From Paenibacillus sp. GP183 (GTDB lineage: Bacteria; Bacillota; Bacilli; Paenibacillales; NBRC-103111), in contig NZ_FNSW01000001.1 in the NCBI RefSeq assembly GCF_900104695.1, forward strand, positions 2,356,001 through 2,420,000: a stretch of DNA of 64,000 bases, in the 5' to 3' direction. Every line of letters begins with the position of its first letter. Positions within the stretch are counted from its first letter, which is position 1. Below, piece after piece: positions 8,835 through 18,449 of the stretch. The notes beneath the pieces were generated by a model, which saw only the letters and a program-made list of their open reading frames with translations, made no database searches and had not been told where the DNA came from. The position numbers were made by a program, and so were the translations under genes.

Positions 8835-8849
8835 ATTCTATCATAGAAT
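8835..8849 (+). promoter_or_regulatory. Candidate MarR operator
   Basis: ATTCTATCATAGAAT is a perfect 7+1+7 palindrome. It begins 14 bases after the -10 box, overlapping the expected early transcript, where autorepression by the downstream MarR protein would act. Confidence 0.65.
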
Positions 8850-8894
8850 AATACTACTGTGAAACTTATAACGGTTGAAAGGAGGAACACGCGA

Positions 8895-9335
8895 TTGAAC
8901 AAGGAAATGCTGCAAGACCTCATAAGACGCTATGAAACGGTTACTTTTACCGTGAATCGCAGATTGAACGCATCCATTCGGGATCACATGCCTGAAGGTC
9001 TTACCCTGGATCAATATTCTACGATTCGCTATATCCGAAGCCGTGGCCGCTGTACGTCCTCAGAGCTGGCGGATATTTTTTGTGTTGGAAAAAGCTCCAT
9101 TACGGCCATCATCACCCGTTTATTTGACAAGAGCTTGATTGAACGGCTCCCGGACGAAAAAGACAGACGGGTCACCTATTTGACTTTAACTGCTGACGGC
9201 GAACGTCTTTCTGACGAGATGGAAGTCAAGATCGGGGAACTGCTCGGGAAATATATCATGCATTTTAGCGAGCAGGAAGCGATCCAATTCATTGAAACCT
9301 TTGAGAAGCTGGCACAAGTATTGAATGAGGCATAG
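8895..9335 (+). CDS. MarR family transcriptional regulator
   Basis: About 146 residues with a winged helix-turn-helix: SSELADIFCVGKSSIT for the recognition region and PDEKDRRVTYLTLT for the wing. The TTG at 8895 is preceded by GAAAGGAGG at 10 bases; a GTG at 8859 and an ATG at 8907 are in frame but worse placed. It is followed after 20 bases by an MMPL exporter, the usual arrangement for a repressor of efflux. A palindrome between its promoter and start suggests autoregulation. The ligand is unknown. Confidence 0.92.
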   Translation: MNKEMLQDLIRRYETVTFTVNRRLNASIRDHMPEGLTLDQYSTIRYIRSRGRCTSSELADIFCVGKSSITAIITRLFDKSLIERLPDEKDRRVTYLTLTADGERLSDEMEVKIGELLGKYIMHFSEQEAIQFIETFEKLAQVLNEA

Positions 9336-9355
9336 GAGAGGGGAATTATAGAGAA

Positions 9356-12300
9356 ATGAAAACCATACTGAAGTTAAAATGGCTGGTGTTGGCGCTTTGG
9401 ATAGCAGCGACAGTCGGCCTCATGCTTAGCGCGCCCAATATGCAGACGCTCGTTCGGGAGAAAGGGCAAATCAAGGTCCCAGACGGGTATTCGTCGACCA
9501 TCGCCCAGGATATGCTGGCTAATATGGACGGCAAATCCCAAGCCGGAACCGGGAGTTCGCCAACCGTGCTTGTGTTTCATAACCCAAACGGTCTGACTTC
9601 CGCAGACATGGATGAAATCAAACGCGGCATCGATTTGCTGAAGGGCGGGGAAGCCAAATACGGCATCACCTCCGTGATTTCGCATTTTGATAATAAAGAG
9701 CTTGAGAAACAAATGGTAGCCAAAGACGGCAAAACTGTGCTCTCGCTAGTCAATGTCTCCATCGGTAAGCGCACTCCCGCAGAGGCTAGAGACGGGATTT
9801 ACCAAGCTATTTCCGACATCAAGGTTGACCATTATTACACAGGAAATTGGCTTATCTCGGAAGACGTGGTGCAGAGCTCCCAGGAAGGTCTGAAGAAAAC
9901 TGAATGGATCACCCTTGTTTTTATCATGGGTATTCTGTTCCTCGTATTCCGTTCCGTTGTCGCACCGATCATCCCGCTATTAACCGTGGGCTTCAGCTAC
10001 TTGGTCACCCAATCTGTCGTCGCTTACCTTGTCAAATATATGAACTTTCCGCTGTCGAATTTCACGCAGATTTTTATGGTGGCGGTCATGTTCGGTATCG
10101 GAACGGACTACTGCATTTTGCTGATCAGCCGGTTTAAAGAAGAGCTGGCTCATTCTGACAATCGTATGGAAGCCATCCTGGCCACCTACCGAACAGCGGG
10201 AAAAACGGTCTTTTTCTCCGGCTTGGCTGTTTTGGTCGGCTTTGCCTCCATCGGCTTCTCCACCTTCGTCCTGTATCGGTCAGCCGTTGCTGTGGCCGTC
10301 GGTGTAGCCGTACTGCTTATTGCACTTGTTACCATCGTCCCTTTTTTCATGGCGGTGCTCGGCAAAGTGATTTTCTGGCCGTCCAAAGGCAATCTCGAGC
10401 ACAAGCCCAGCGTTTTGTGGGGAACCGTAGGCCGATTCTCGCTCAAACGCCCCATTGTGGCACTTCTCATCCTGGCCGCAATTACGGTGCCTTTCCTTAC
10501 AGCCTATAAAGGCACGACCTCCTTTAATTCACTGGATGAGATCGGCAATAAATATAAATCCGTTCAAGCTTTCAATCTGATCTCTGCCAGCTTTGGACCG
10601 GGGGAATCTCTCCCCTCCACGGTGGTCGTGAAGTCCAATAAGCCGCTCGACAACGCCGCAGGCATGGCAGCGATCGAACAGATCAGCCGCGAGCTGAGCA
10701 AGGTTGACGGCGTGAAAGCCGTGCGAAGCGCCACCCGCCCAACGGGCGATCCGCTGGGCAACCTGCAGGTCACCGACCAGGTAGCCCAGCTTGGCAGCGG
10801 CATCGGGAAAAGCGGCGAAGGCCTGGGCCAGATCGGCCAAGGCTTGTCTGATGCCAGCAGCGCCCTGAGCGCGAATGCGCCGAAGCTGAGCCAAGCGGTC
10901 AGCGGCGTCGATCAATTGATCGACGGTACCGCAGGTCTCAAGACCGGCGTGACCGCGCTTGGCGATGGCCTGAAGAAGCTGCAGCAGGGTCTGCTCAGCG
11001 GTTCTGCCGGAGCAGGCGAGCTGCAAGCCGGACTTGAGCAGGCGAAGGCGAGCGCCGACCAGCTCAGCGCGGCCAGCCAGAAGCTGCTCGGCAGCTATAA
11101 GGAGATTGGCGCGGGACTCGGACAGCTTGCCGAGGGGTACGGCTCCATCGCCAAGAAGCAAGACGAGCTCGCGCAGGGGCTGGCCGGTCTTGGCCAGGGA
11201 CTCGGCGGGTTAGCGCAAAAGTACCCCGAGCTCCAGAAGGACGCCGATTTCCAGCGGGCACAGGGTACTGTGACCCAGCTCCAAAGCGGCGCCTCGCAGA
11301 TGAGCGAGGGCTTGAAGCAGCTGAACACGCAGCTGGCTGGTGTTAACGGCGGCATGCAGCAGGCTAATGCCGGTCTGCAGCAAGCCGCCGACGGGCAGGC
11401 TGCGCTGGGGCAAGGTCTTGCGAAGCTGGCCGAAGGCATCGCACAGCTGCAGGCTGGCATCGCCAAAGCCGCCGAAGGGCAAGGCCAGATCGTGACGAAG
11501 CTGCCGCAGCTTACGGCGGGCTTCGATCAGTTGACGGAAGGCCAGAAGGCGTTGAAGGCCGGGTTCGCGCAGTTGAACGGGCAGCTCGGGTCGCTGACCG
11601 ACGGGCTGAACCAAAGCGTGAGCGGGCTGTCGCAGGTCACCGGCGGACTGAAGTCAGCGCAGGATTACCTCGGCCAGCTGGCCAGCGCTCCGGATAAGCA
11701 ATTAACCGGCTGGTACATTCCGCAGCAAGCGATTGGCAATGCGGATTTCCAAAAAGCGCTCGACGCGTACCTGTCGAAGGATCGTTATACCGCCAAGTTC
11801 GATGTCGTCTTTGCCGGTAACCCTTATGAAATTGACACTTTAAAGAAAGTAAACGACCTGGAAGCTGCTGCCGCGCGCGGCTTGAAAGGCACCGACTTCA
11901 AAGATGCCAAGTATGCAGTCAGCGGAGTCTCGAGCATGAACAATGACCTTCGCAATATCTCAGCCTCCGATTATTCACGCACCGTAGTGCTGATGCTGAT
12001 CGGAATTGGAATTATACTGATCCTATTATTTCGTTCGATCGTGATGCCGATTTATCTCATCTTATCGCTGCTGCTGACCTTCTACACCTCAATGGCGATC
12101 ACAGAAGTGATTTTCGTCCGTATTCTCGGTCTCTCCGGAATCAGTTGGGCCGTTCCGTTCTTCGGTTTTGTCATGCTGATGGCGCTCGGAATCGACTACA
12201 GCATCTTCTTGATGGATCGATTTAAAGAATACAAGCACCTTTCGCCGAAAGAAGGCATCCTGAAATCGATGCAAAACATGGGTACGGTCATCATGTCCGC

Positions 12301-12553
12301 CGCCCTCATTCTTGGAGGCACCTTTGCGGCCATGCTGCCGTCCGGCGTGATGTCGCTGCTGCAAATCGCCACCATCGTATTATGCGGATTATTCCTGTAC
12401 GCGATGGTCATGCTGCCGCTGTTCATTCCCGTTATGGTTCGCGTGTTCGGAGAGGCCAATTGGTGGCCTTTCATGAAGCAGAAGAAACCGGACGGATTGT
12501 CGGTACCGGCAGCGCCTGTCGCTCCTGTTGTAACAACCCAGACACAGACATAG
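9356..12553 (+). CDS. MMPL/RND family transporter with long extracytoplasmic repeat domain
   Basis: 1065 residues, with the duplicated MMPL layout: one helix, an exterior loop and five helices, then the same again. Matching helix motifs occur in each half: GIGTDYCILLISRF and ALGIDYSIFLMDRF, the Asp residues probably serving proton relay. Between the halves (about 460-780) lies a long Gly/Gln/Leu/Ala-rich stretch of short imperfect repeats (GLGQIGQGL, AGLGQGLGGLAQ, AAEGQGQI) resembling YhgE/Pip-type rods. This part is visibly GC-richer. It is co-transcribed with marR. Likely substrates are lipids or amphiphilic drugs (inference). Confidence 0.92.
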   Translation: MKTILKLKWLVLALWIAATVGLMLSAPNMQTLVREKGQIKVPDGYSSTIAQDMLANMDGKSQAGTGSSPTVLVFHNPNGLTSADMDEIKRGIDLLKGGEAKYGITSVISHFDNKELEKQMVAKDGKTVLSLVNVSIGKRTPAEARDGIYQAISDIKVDHYYTGNWLISEDVVQSSQEGLKKTEWITLVFIMGILFLVFRSVVAPIIPLLTVGFSYLVTQSVVAYLVKYMNFPLSNFTQIFMVAVMFGIGTDYCILLISRFKEELAHSDNRMEAILATYRTAGKTVFFSGLAVLVGFASIGFSTFVLYRSAVAVAVGVAVLLIALVTIVPFFMAVLGKVIFWPSKGNLEHKPSVLWGTVGRFSLKRPIVALLILAAITVPFLTAYKGTTSFNSLDEIGNKYKSVQAFNLISASFGPGESLPSTVVVKSNKPLDNAAGMAAIEQISRELSKVDGVKAVRSATRPTGDPLGNLQVTDQVAQLGSGIGKSGEGLGQIGQGLSDASSALSANAPKLSQAVSGVDQLIDGTAGLKTGVTALGDGLKKLQQGLLSGSAGAGELQAGLEQAKASADQLSAASQKLLGSYKEIGAGLGQLAEGYGSIAKKQDELAQGLAGLGQGLGGLAQKYPELQKDADFQRAQGTVTQLQSGASQMSEGLKQLNTQLAGVNGGMQQANAGLQQAADGQAALGQGLAKLAEGIAQLQAGIAKAAEGQGQIVTKLPQLTAGFDQLTEGQKALKAGFAQLNGQLGSLTDGLNQSVSGLSQVTGGLKSAQDYLGQLASAPDKQLTGWYIPQQAIGNADFQKALDAYLSKDRYTAKFDVVFAGNPYEIDTLKKVNDLEAAAARGLKGTDFKDAKYAVSGVSSMNNDLRNISASDYSRTVVLMLIGIGIILILLFRSIVMPIYLILSLLLTFYTSMAITEVIFVRILGLSGISWAVPFFGFVMLMALGIDYSIFLMDRFKEYKHLSPKEGILKSMQNMGTVIMSAALILGGTFAAMLPSGVMSLLQIATIVLCGLFLYAMVMLPLFIPVMVRVFGEANWWPFMKQKKPDGLSVPAAPVAPVVTTQTQT

Positions 12554-12618
12554 ACGTAGACACTGAACACCGATCAAGGCACATTTACAGCACTACAAAC
12601 ATCAAAAGGGAACTTAAG

Positions 12619-12646
12619 ACTGCCGAAACGATTCGGCAGTTTTTTG
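12619..12646 (+). terminator. Rho-independent terminator
   Basis: ACTGCCGAA pairs with TTCGGCAGT around ACGA, followed by TTTTTTG. It ends the marR-MMPL operon. Confidence 0.92.
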
Positions 12647-12649
12647 TTA

Positions 12650-13035
12650 CCTTTTGGATACCGCCATTGTGTTACCGCCTTTTTATAATACCTTCATTGC
12701 AGAATAAGGCAAAGCTTATTAATAGCGAACCTAACCTCACTAAATAATGGCTTATCATCATTTGAGCTGGATTAATAAGTCTAGGCTCACAATTAACGAA
12801 CCGAAGTTCACCAACTAGGAGGCTAGACTCACTAGAGCTTATTCATTTGGATAGTGAGTTTCATTAATGAGTGAAGACTCATTAATAGTAAGATTATGCT
12901 CACTTATTCCAAGAGAAGCTGCTTTCGGGCCCAATGTCTATCATTGGGTAAACGAATGTCTCAAAATCTATCACCTGTCCACTCACATATCCATGTAGGA
13001 CTTGAATATATTTTGTAACAAGCACTTGAAAGCAT
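12650..13035. repeat. Gene-free stretch with recurring CTCAC words
   Basis: About 385 AT-rich bases without a supportable gene. Between 12733 and 12903 the word CTCAC (or its complement, or TTCAC) recurs six times, at 12736, 12786, 12807, 12828, 12854 and 12899. A perfect 10 bp inverted repeat, ATTAATGAGT/ACTCATTAAT around GAAG, lies at 12863-12886. The function is unknown. Confidence 0.6.
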
Positions 13036-13050
13036 AGAGGAGGCGTCTGC

Positions 13051-14208
13051 ATGAGTGAACCGCTTTTTACTGTATCCCGCGAAGATTGGTCCCTGCACCG
13101 CAAAGGCTATCAAGACCAGAACCGTCACCAGCAAAAAGTACGCGATGCTATTAAACAAAATCTGCCTGATCTCGTCACAGATGAAAGCATCGTGCTCTCG
13201 AATGGCAAGCAGATCGTCAAGGTGCCCATTCGTAGTCTGGATGAATATCGCTTCAGATATAATTTTAATAAAGGCAAGCATGTAGGGCAGGGAGATGGAG
13301 ACAGTGAGGTCGGGGATGTTCTTGGGGTAGACCCCGGTCCAGCTACTGGACCCGGTAAAGGTGAAGGCGCTGGGGATCAAGCCGGCGAGGATTATTATGA
13401 AGCCGAGGTCAGTATGGATGAGCTTCAGGAGATGCTGTTTGCCGAGCTGGAGCTGCCGAATTTGCAGCAGAAAGAGAAGCAGCATTTAACCGCGAAGGAA
13501 GTCGTTTTTAACGATATCCGCAAAAAAGGGATCATGTCCAATATCGACAAAAAGCGCACCATTATGGAAAACCTGCGCCGCAACTCCACTACTGGCTCGC
13601 CCGGGATTCATCATATCAACCCTGACGACTTGCGTTTTAAAACATGGGATGAAATCATCAAGCCTCACTCCAATGCGCTTATCATTGCAATGATGGATAC
13701 TTCCGGCTCCATGGGTTCATTTGAAAAATATATCGCACGCAGCTTCTTCTTCTGGATGACCCGCTTCCTGCGCAGCAAGTATGAAAATGTGGAAATTGTG
13801 TTTATCGCCCATCATACGGAGGCTAAAGAAGTTTCGGAGGAGGAATTCTTCACCAAGGGGGAAAGCGGCGGGACGATTTGCTCTTCCGCCTATCAAGCTG
13901 CGCTGGAGCTTATTGATCAACGTTACCCGCCGGCTCATTATAATATTTATCCGTTCCACTTTTCGGACGGCGACAACCTGACCTCGGACAATGAACGCTG
14001 CGTGAGGCTGATCGCCCAGCTTATTGAGCGCTGCAACATGTTCGGCTATGGGGAGGTCAATCAATATAATCGAAGCAGCACATTGATGTCGGCCTTTCGC
14101 GGGATCGATGATCCCAAATTTGTGCACTATGTAATCCGTGAAAAAGGCGAGGTCTACAAGGCACTCAAACACTTCTTTATCCAACCGGAAGAGAGGCTGG
14201 CGCGATGA
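13051..14208 (+). CDS. yhbH: YhbH/YeaH sporulation-associated protein (DUF444)
   Basis: 385-residue cytoplasmic protein of the DUF444 family. It has an N-terminal basic region, a Gly/Asp-rich low-complexity linker (about 75-115) and a von Willebrand A-like domain with the metal-site motif MMDTSGSMG. In Bacillus this family is expressed during sporulation; in many bacteria it is encoded with the kinase PrkA and SpoVR. The ATG follows AGAGGAGG. It overlaps spoVR by four bases (ATGA), so the two are coupled. prkA is not adjacent but lies near 25 kb on the other strand. Confidence 0.95.
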   Translation: MSEPLFTVSREDWSLHRKGYQDQNRHQQKVRDAIKQNLPDLVTDESIVLSNGKQIVKVPIRSLDEYRFRYNFNKGKHVGQGDGDSEVGDVLGVDPGPATGPGKGEGAGDQAGEDYYEAEVSMDELQEMLFAELELPNLQQKEKQHLTAKEVVFNDIRKKGIMSNIDKKRTIMENLRRNSTTGSPGIHHINPDDLRFKTWDEIIKPHSNALIIAMMDTSGSMGSFEKYIARSFFFWMTRFLRSKYENVEIVFIAHHTEAKEVSEEEFFTKGESGGTICSSAYQAALELIDQRYPPAHYNIYPFHFSDGDNLTSDNERCVRLIAQLIERCNMFGYGEVNQYNRSSTLMSAFRGIDDPKFVHYVIREKGEVYKALKHFFIQPEERLAR

Positions 14209-15635
14209 ACTCATCCAATTATCAAGAGCTCGAGTATGCCATAGCGGAAATCACGGAAATCGCCGAGGGCTTCGGCCTTGATTTTTATCCGATGCGCTAT
14301 GAAATCTGTCCTGCCGATATCATCTATACATTCGGTGCTTACGGAATGCCTACCCGCTACAGCCACTGGAGCTTTGGCAAAAATTTTCACCGCATGAAGA
14401 CTCAGTACGATCTGGGACTGAGCAAAATTTATGAGCTGGTAATCAATTCCGATCCCTGCTATGCATTCTTGCTCGAAGGCAATTCGCTGATTCAAAATAA
14501 ATTGATTGTTGCCCATGTGCTCGCGCATTGTGACTTTTTCAAAAATAATGCACGCTTTTCGAAAACAAACCGCAACATGGTAGAGAGCATGTCCGCCTCC
14601 GCCGAACGAATTCGCCAATATGAATTGGAGCATGGTACGGAAGAAGTGGAGCAATTCATCGATGCCGTTCTAGCCATACAGGAGCATGTTGATCCTACCC
14701 TGCATATGCCCTATCGACAGAAGGAAGCGAGGCACGACAAAAGAAAGTCAGCGTCGGCCCTTCTCCCGAACGAGCCTAAGTTCGGCTATGAGGATCTATG
14801 GGACCTGGATAACGAGCGAGTTCAGCCGTCACCCTCGAAGGAAGAGTCCAACCGATTCCCCATTCACCCGGAAAAGGATTTGCTGCTCTTTATCGAGGAG
14901 CATGCGCCTTACATGGAAGAGTGGCAGCGCGATATTCTCACCATGCTGCGTGACGAGATGCTCTACTTTTGGCCGCAGCTGGAGACGAAAATCATGAACG
15001 AAGGCTGGGCTTCCTACTGGCATCAGCATATTCTGCGCGAGCTGGATCTCTCCGAAGAAGAGACGATTGAATTCTCGATGCTGAACTCTTCCGTAGTGCA
15101 GCCTTCCCGCCACACATTGAATCCGTACTATCTGGGCCTCAAGATCTTCGAGGACATCGAAAAACGGTGGGATGCTCCCACAGAGGAAGAGATCAGACGC
15201 GGTCAAAGGCAAGCAGGCGATGGCCGTAAAAAGATCTTTGAAGTCCGCGAATACGAATCAGATACCTCGTTTATCCGCAATTATATGACGAGTGAGCTTG
15301 TTGAGGATTTGGATTTATACATTTTTGAGAAAAAAGGACCGGAGTGGAAAATAACAGATAAAACCTGGGAGACGATCCGAGATCAATTGGTCTATTCACG
15401 AACTAACGGAGGCTTTCCGTATATTGTCGTAGAGGATGGAGACTATCAGCGGAGCGGTGAGTTGTATTTGAAGCATATGTTTGAGCAAGTGGAACTGGAC
15501 CTCAAGTATATTGAGAAGACTCTCCCCTACATCTACCGACTGTGGGGTAAACCCGTTTACCTGGAGACGCTGGTCGAAGATAAACCGGTTTTGTTCAACT
15601 ATGATGGGAAGAAGAATAATCGTAAGTTTTTATAG
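14205..15635 (+). CDS. spoVR: SpoVR family protein
   Basis: 476-residue cytoplasmic protein of the SpoVR/YcgB family, close to the usual length. Recognisable parts are [20 protein letters not shown] near the N-terminus, [24 protein letters not shown] in the centre and [15 protein letters not shown]. In Bacillus, SpoVR contributes to spore cortex formation; its biochemistry is not established. The ATG overlaps the yhbH stop (ATGA). A terminator follows 35 bases after the stop. Confidence 0.95.
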   Translation: MNSSNYQELEYAIAEITEIAEGFGLDFYPMRYEICPADIIYTFGAYGMPTRYSHWSFGKNFHRMKTQYDLGLSKIYELVINSDPCYAFLLEGNSLIQNKLIVAHVLAHCDFFKNNARFSKTNRNMVESMSASAERIRQYELEHGTEEVEQFIDAVLAIQEHVDPTLHMPYRQKEARHDKRKSASALLPNEPKFGYEDLWDLDNERVQPSPSKEESNRFPIHPEKDLLLFIEEHAPYMEEWQRDILTMLRDEMLYFWPQLETKIMNEGWASYWHQHILRELDLSEEETIEFSMLNSSVVQPSRHTLNPYYLGLKIFEDIEKRWDAPTEEEIRRGQRQAGDGRKKIFEVREYESDTSFIRNYMTSELVEDLDLYIFEKKGPEWKITDKTWETIRDQLVYSRTNGGFPYIVVEDGDYQRSGELYLKHMFEQVELDLKYIEKTLPYIYRLWGKPVYLETLVEDKPVLFNYDGKKNNRKFL

Positions 15636-15670
15636 GAATCTGAAAATTATAATTTACAGTTGAGCATTGG

Positions 15671-15692
15671 GCTGCCACACGGCAGCTTTTTT
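15671..15692 (+). terminator. Rho-independent terminator
   Basis: GCTGCC-ACAC-GGCAGC followed by TTTTTT. It ends yhbH-spoVR. Confidence 0.92.
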
Positions 15693-15809
15693 GTCATTCT
15701 GAATTTACCAAATCAATAATTGCAAACCCCGTTTGAAAAATCGCGCTGTTTATGTCACTATAGATTTATGCTGTAACAGCATGAATTTCATTTGTATAGG
15801 TGGGTAACC

Positions 15810-16715
15810 ATGACAACGGGAGAAGCTCCATACCGCATTCTTTTATATTATAAATTTGTTAAAATCGCTGATCACGAAGCTTTGGCGCGAGAGCATTTGA
15901 GCTATTGCAAAAAGCTCGGCGTCAAAGGACGCATTCTCGTCGCTCCTGAAGGAATTAACGGTACGCTGTCCGGTACTGTGGAACAAACTGATGCTTATAT
16001 GCGCATGATGCGCCAGATTCCTTTGTTCCAAGACCTTGTGGTGAAAATCGACGAAAGCGACAGTCACGCTTTCCATAAAATATTCGTGCGTCCCAAGAAG
16101 GAGCTCGTCACCTTCCGTTTGGAAGAGGACGTCGATCCGAATGAACTGACCGGCAAGCATTTGAAGCCGAAGGAGTTTTATGAGAAGCTCCAACAAGGCG
16201 ATGTGATCGTATTGGATGGACGGAATTACTACGAATATGACATCGGTCATTTTCGCGGAGCCATCCGTCCCGAGGTCGAGTCGAGCCGAGACTTTCCGGA
16301 ATGGATTCGCCAGAATCTCAGCGAATTCAAGGATCGACCGATCCTGACCTACTGCACTGGTGGCATTCGCTGCGAGAAGCTATCCGGTTTTCTGCTTAAG
16401 GAAGGCTTCAAGGATGTGTCGCAGCTCGATGGCGGGATAGTCACCTACGGCAAAGACCCCGAGGTGAAGGGTCGGTTGTTCGATGGCAAGTGCTACGTGT
16501 TCGACGAACGCATTTCCGTACCGATCAACAGCACCGACGAGGATATTATCGTGGGCCGCTGCCATCATTGCGGCAAAGAAGAGGATCGCTACATCAACTG
16601 TGCCAATGACGACTGCCACAAGAAGCACGTTTGCTGTGTGGAATGCGAAGAAGAACACAACAGCTTCTGCTCGCTGGAGTGTGAAGAAAAAACATTAAGC
16701 AGCTTGGAAGCTTAA
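15810..16715 (+). CDS. trhO: tRNA uridine(34) hydroxylase, rhodanese-like
   Basis: 301-residue oxygen-dependent tRNA hydroxylase family protein (YceA/TrhO) that forms 5-hydroxyuridine at wobble position 34. It has an N-terminal acylphosphatase-like domain ([16 protein letters not shown]), a rhodanese domain with the active-site loop [15 protein letters not shown], and a C-terminal Cys-rich zinc segment (CHHCGK, CCVEC, CSLEC). The ATG at 15810 follows AGGTGG; a TTG at 15792 is in frame but lies ahead of that site. A perfect ATGCTG-TAA-CAGCAT palindrome sits at 15768-15782 in the leader. It is monocistronic. Confidence 0.94.
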   Translation: MTTGEAPYRILLYYKFVKIADHEALAREHLSYCKKLGVKGRILVAPEGINGTLSGTVEQTDAYMRMMRQIPLFQDLVVKIDESDSHAFHKIFVRPKKELVTFRLEEDVDPNELTGKHLKPKEFYEKLQQGDVIVLDGRNYYEYDIGHFRGAIRPEVESSRDFPEWIRQNLSEFKDRPILTYCTGGIRCEKLSGFLLKEGFKDVSQLDGGIVTYGKDPEVKGRLFDGKCYVFDERISVPINSTDEDIIVGRCHHCGKEEDRYINCANDDCHKKHVCCVECEEEHNSFCSLECEEKTLSSLEA

Positions 16716-16725
16716 TTTCAAGAAG

Positions 16726-16760
16726 AAGCGGCCTCTCCTAACGAGAGAGCCGCTTTTTAT
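16726..16760 (+). terminator. Rho-independent terminator
   Basis: AAGCGGC (16726-16732) pairs with GCCGCTT (16749-16755), with an inner CTCTC/GAGAG stem, then TTTT. It follows trhO. Confidence 0.9.
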
Positions 16761-16901
16761 TGTGTTAGGTATATTGACATGTATTTCTTCGGGGTCTACA
16801 ATTGATTTAAATACTCTGAATTTTCAATTTCTTAATGTTAGATTTAATTACATCAATAAGCTGCATTTACTACTTTCGACCTAGAAGGAGGTCTGCGGCC
16901 C

Positions 16902-18449
16902 ATGATGCCCAAAGGGAGACCCATAGATCGCCCAGTTGTTCCTGAAGACCTTCAGCTTGTGAATAGCTTGGCTGCTTCAGATCATCTTGATTCAGAACAC
17001 CTTGCAATGCCTTATGACCCTCAGCCTTTTTATGATGAAATGTTTGCTGATGGGAACGCTGTACGTCCGCATTATAGCAGGGTTTTTGACCAATTTATGG
17101 CGATGAGTGAGGGTAAGCTAAGCAAACGTCAGTCGGCAACGATGAAGAGGATGATGGAAGAAGGCATTACTTTTACGTTGTATAACCCGGATCAGTTGGA
17201 GCCGTTGGAGCGGACGCTGCCTTTTGACCCTATTCCCAGGATTATTCCCAAGGAAGAATGGAATCAGCTTGAGCGCGGGTTGTGCCAACGCGTTAAAGCC
17301 TTGAATATGTTCATTAAAGATATTTATCATGACCAGCTTATTTTGAAGGAAGGTATCATTCCTCGCAAAATGGTGCTGTCCAACCGGTATTTTCGGCCGG
17401 AGATGATGCGACTTTCTGTACCTAATGATGTTTATGTCATGGTGTCGGGGATTGATTTGATTCGCGATGAAAAGGGCCAATATTTCGTGCTCGAGGATAA
17501 TCTGCGCTCCCCTTCCGGTTTCTCCTATTTATACAAAAGCCGCTCCATTATGACTCATTTGTTTCCTGAGCTTGTGTTCAGCCACTCCATTCAGGATATT
17601 GAACAAAGCTTGAATGGTTTTCTCTCGACCCTGCGCCGCCTCAATCCATCGGGCAAAACCGATCCTGTCATTGGGCTGCTTACCCCCGGATCCTTCAATT
17701 CCGCTTATTTTGAGCATACTTATCTGGCCCAGCAAATGGGCATCGAGCTTGTAGAAGGCACAGACCTTGTTGTCATCGACCATAAGGTGTATATCCGCGG
17801 CATAAATGGGCTGCGCCAGATCGATGTAATATATCGCAGAATTGATGATGATTTCCTCGATCCTCTGGCATTTAACCCATCCTCGATTCTGGGTGTTGCA
17901 GGGATTACGAACGCATATCGCGCGGGCAATGTCAACATAACCAATGCTCCAGGCACAGGAATTGCCGACGATAAAGCGATTTATGCATTCGTACCGGATA
18001 TGATCCGTTTTTACCTCAATGAAGAGCCACTGCTGAATAACGTACCGACCTATGTCCTGTCAAGACCGGAGGAAAGAGAGTACGTGCTCGCTCATTTAGC
18101 TGAAATGGTTGTAAAAGAAACTTCCCTCTCCGGAGGCTATGGCATGTTGATTGGACCGTCGGCAACGGATGAAGAGATCGCCCTCTTTGCGCAAAAAATC
18201 ATGGCTGAACCAGATCGCTACATCGCCCAACCCACTATCCAGCTGTCACGCGCTCCGGTCATGATGAATGGTCAGATGGTACCGCGGCATATAGATCTAA
18301 GAGCTTTCGTCATTACGGGTGAGCAGACCAAGGTCATCCCCGGCGGATTGACCCGGGTCGCGCTGAAGGAAGGCTCGCTGGTTGTAAATTCCTCGCAGGG
18401 CGGTGGCTGCAAGGATACATGGGTGTTGGGAGGTAAGGAGAAATGGTGA
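16902..18449 (+). CDS. Circularly permuted ATP-grasp protein
   Basis: 515 residues of the circularly permuted type 2 ATP-grasp family (DUF404/DUF407). Visible motifs are SNRYFRPEMMRLSVP, YFVLEDNLRSPSGFSY and, in the C-terminal half, SGGYGMLIG, HIDLRAFVI and SSQGGGCKDTWVL, which together would form the nucleotide and metal site. Such enzymes are expected to make an amide bond between a carboxylate and an amine; the substrate is unknown. The ATG at 16902 follows AGAAGGAGG. It overlaps the alpha-E gene by seven bases, in the three-gene cassette seen across many bacteria. Confidence 0.92.
   Translation: MMPKGRPIDRPVVPEDLQLVNSLAASDHLDSEHLAMPYDPQPFYDEMFADGNAVRPHYSRVFDQFMAMSEGKLSKRQSATMKRMMEEGITFTLYNPDQLEPLERTLPFDPIPRIIPKEEWNQLERGLCQRVKALNMFIKDIYHDQLILKEGIIPRKMVLSNRYFRPEMMRLSVPNDVYVMVSGIDLIRDEKGQYFVLEDNLRSPSGFSYLYKSRSIMTHLFPELVFSHSIQDIEQSLNGFLSTLRRLNPSGKTDPVIGLLTPGSFNSAYFEHTYLAQQMGIELVEGTDLVVIDHKVYIRGINGLRQIDVIYRRIDDDFLDPLAFNPSSILGVAGITNAYRAGNVNITNAPGTGIADDKAIYAFVPDMIRFYLNEEPLLNNVPTYVLSRPEEREYVLAHLAEMVVKETSLSGGYGMLIGPSATDEEIALFAQKIMAEPDRYIAQPTIQLSRAPVMMNGQMVPRHIDLRAFVITGEQTKVIPGGLTRVALKEGSLVVNSSQGGGCKDTWVLGGKEKW

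Noticed and set aside
10529-11161. 210-codon minus-strand frame inside the MMPL gene
   Set aside because: A by-product of the GC-rich repeat region; no start signals or family resemblance.
12733-12903. Possible CRISPR array
   Set aside because: Repeats are 5-10 bases, irregularly spaced and on both strands; no cas gene is nearby. The same holds for the arrays at 26.5, 28.2 and 31.1 kb.
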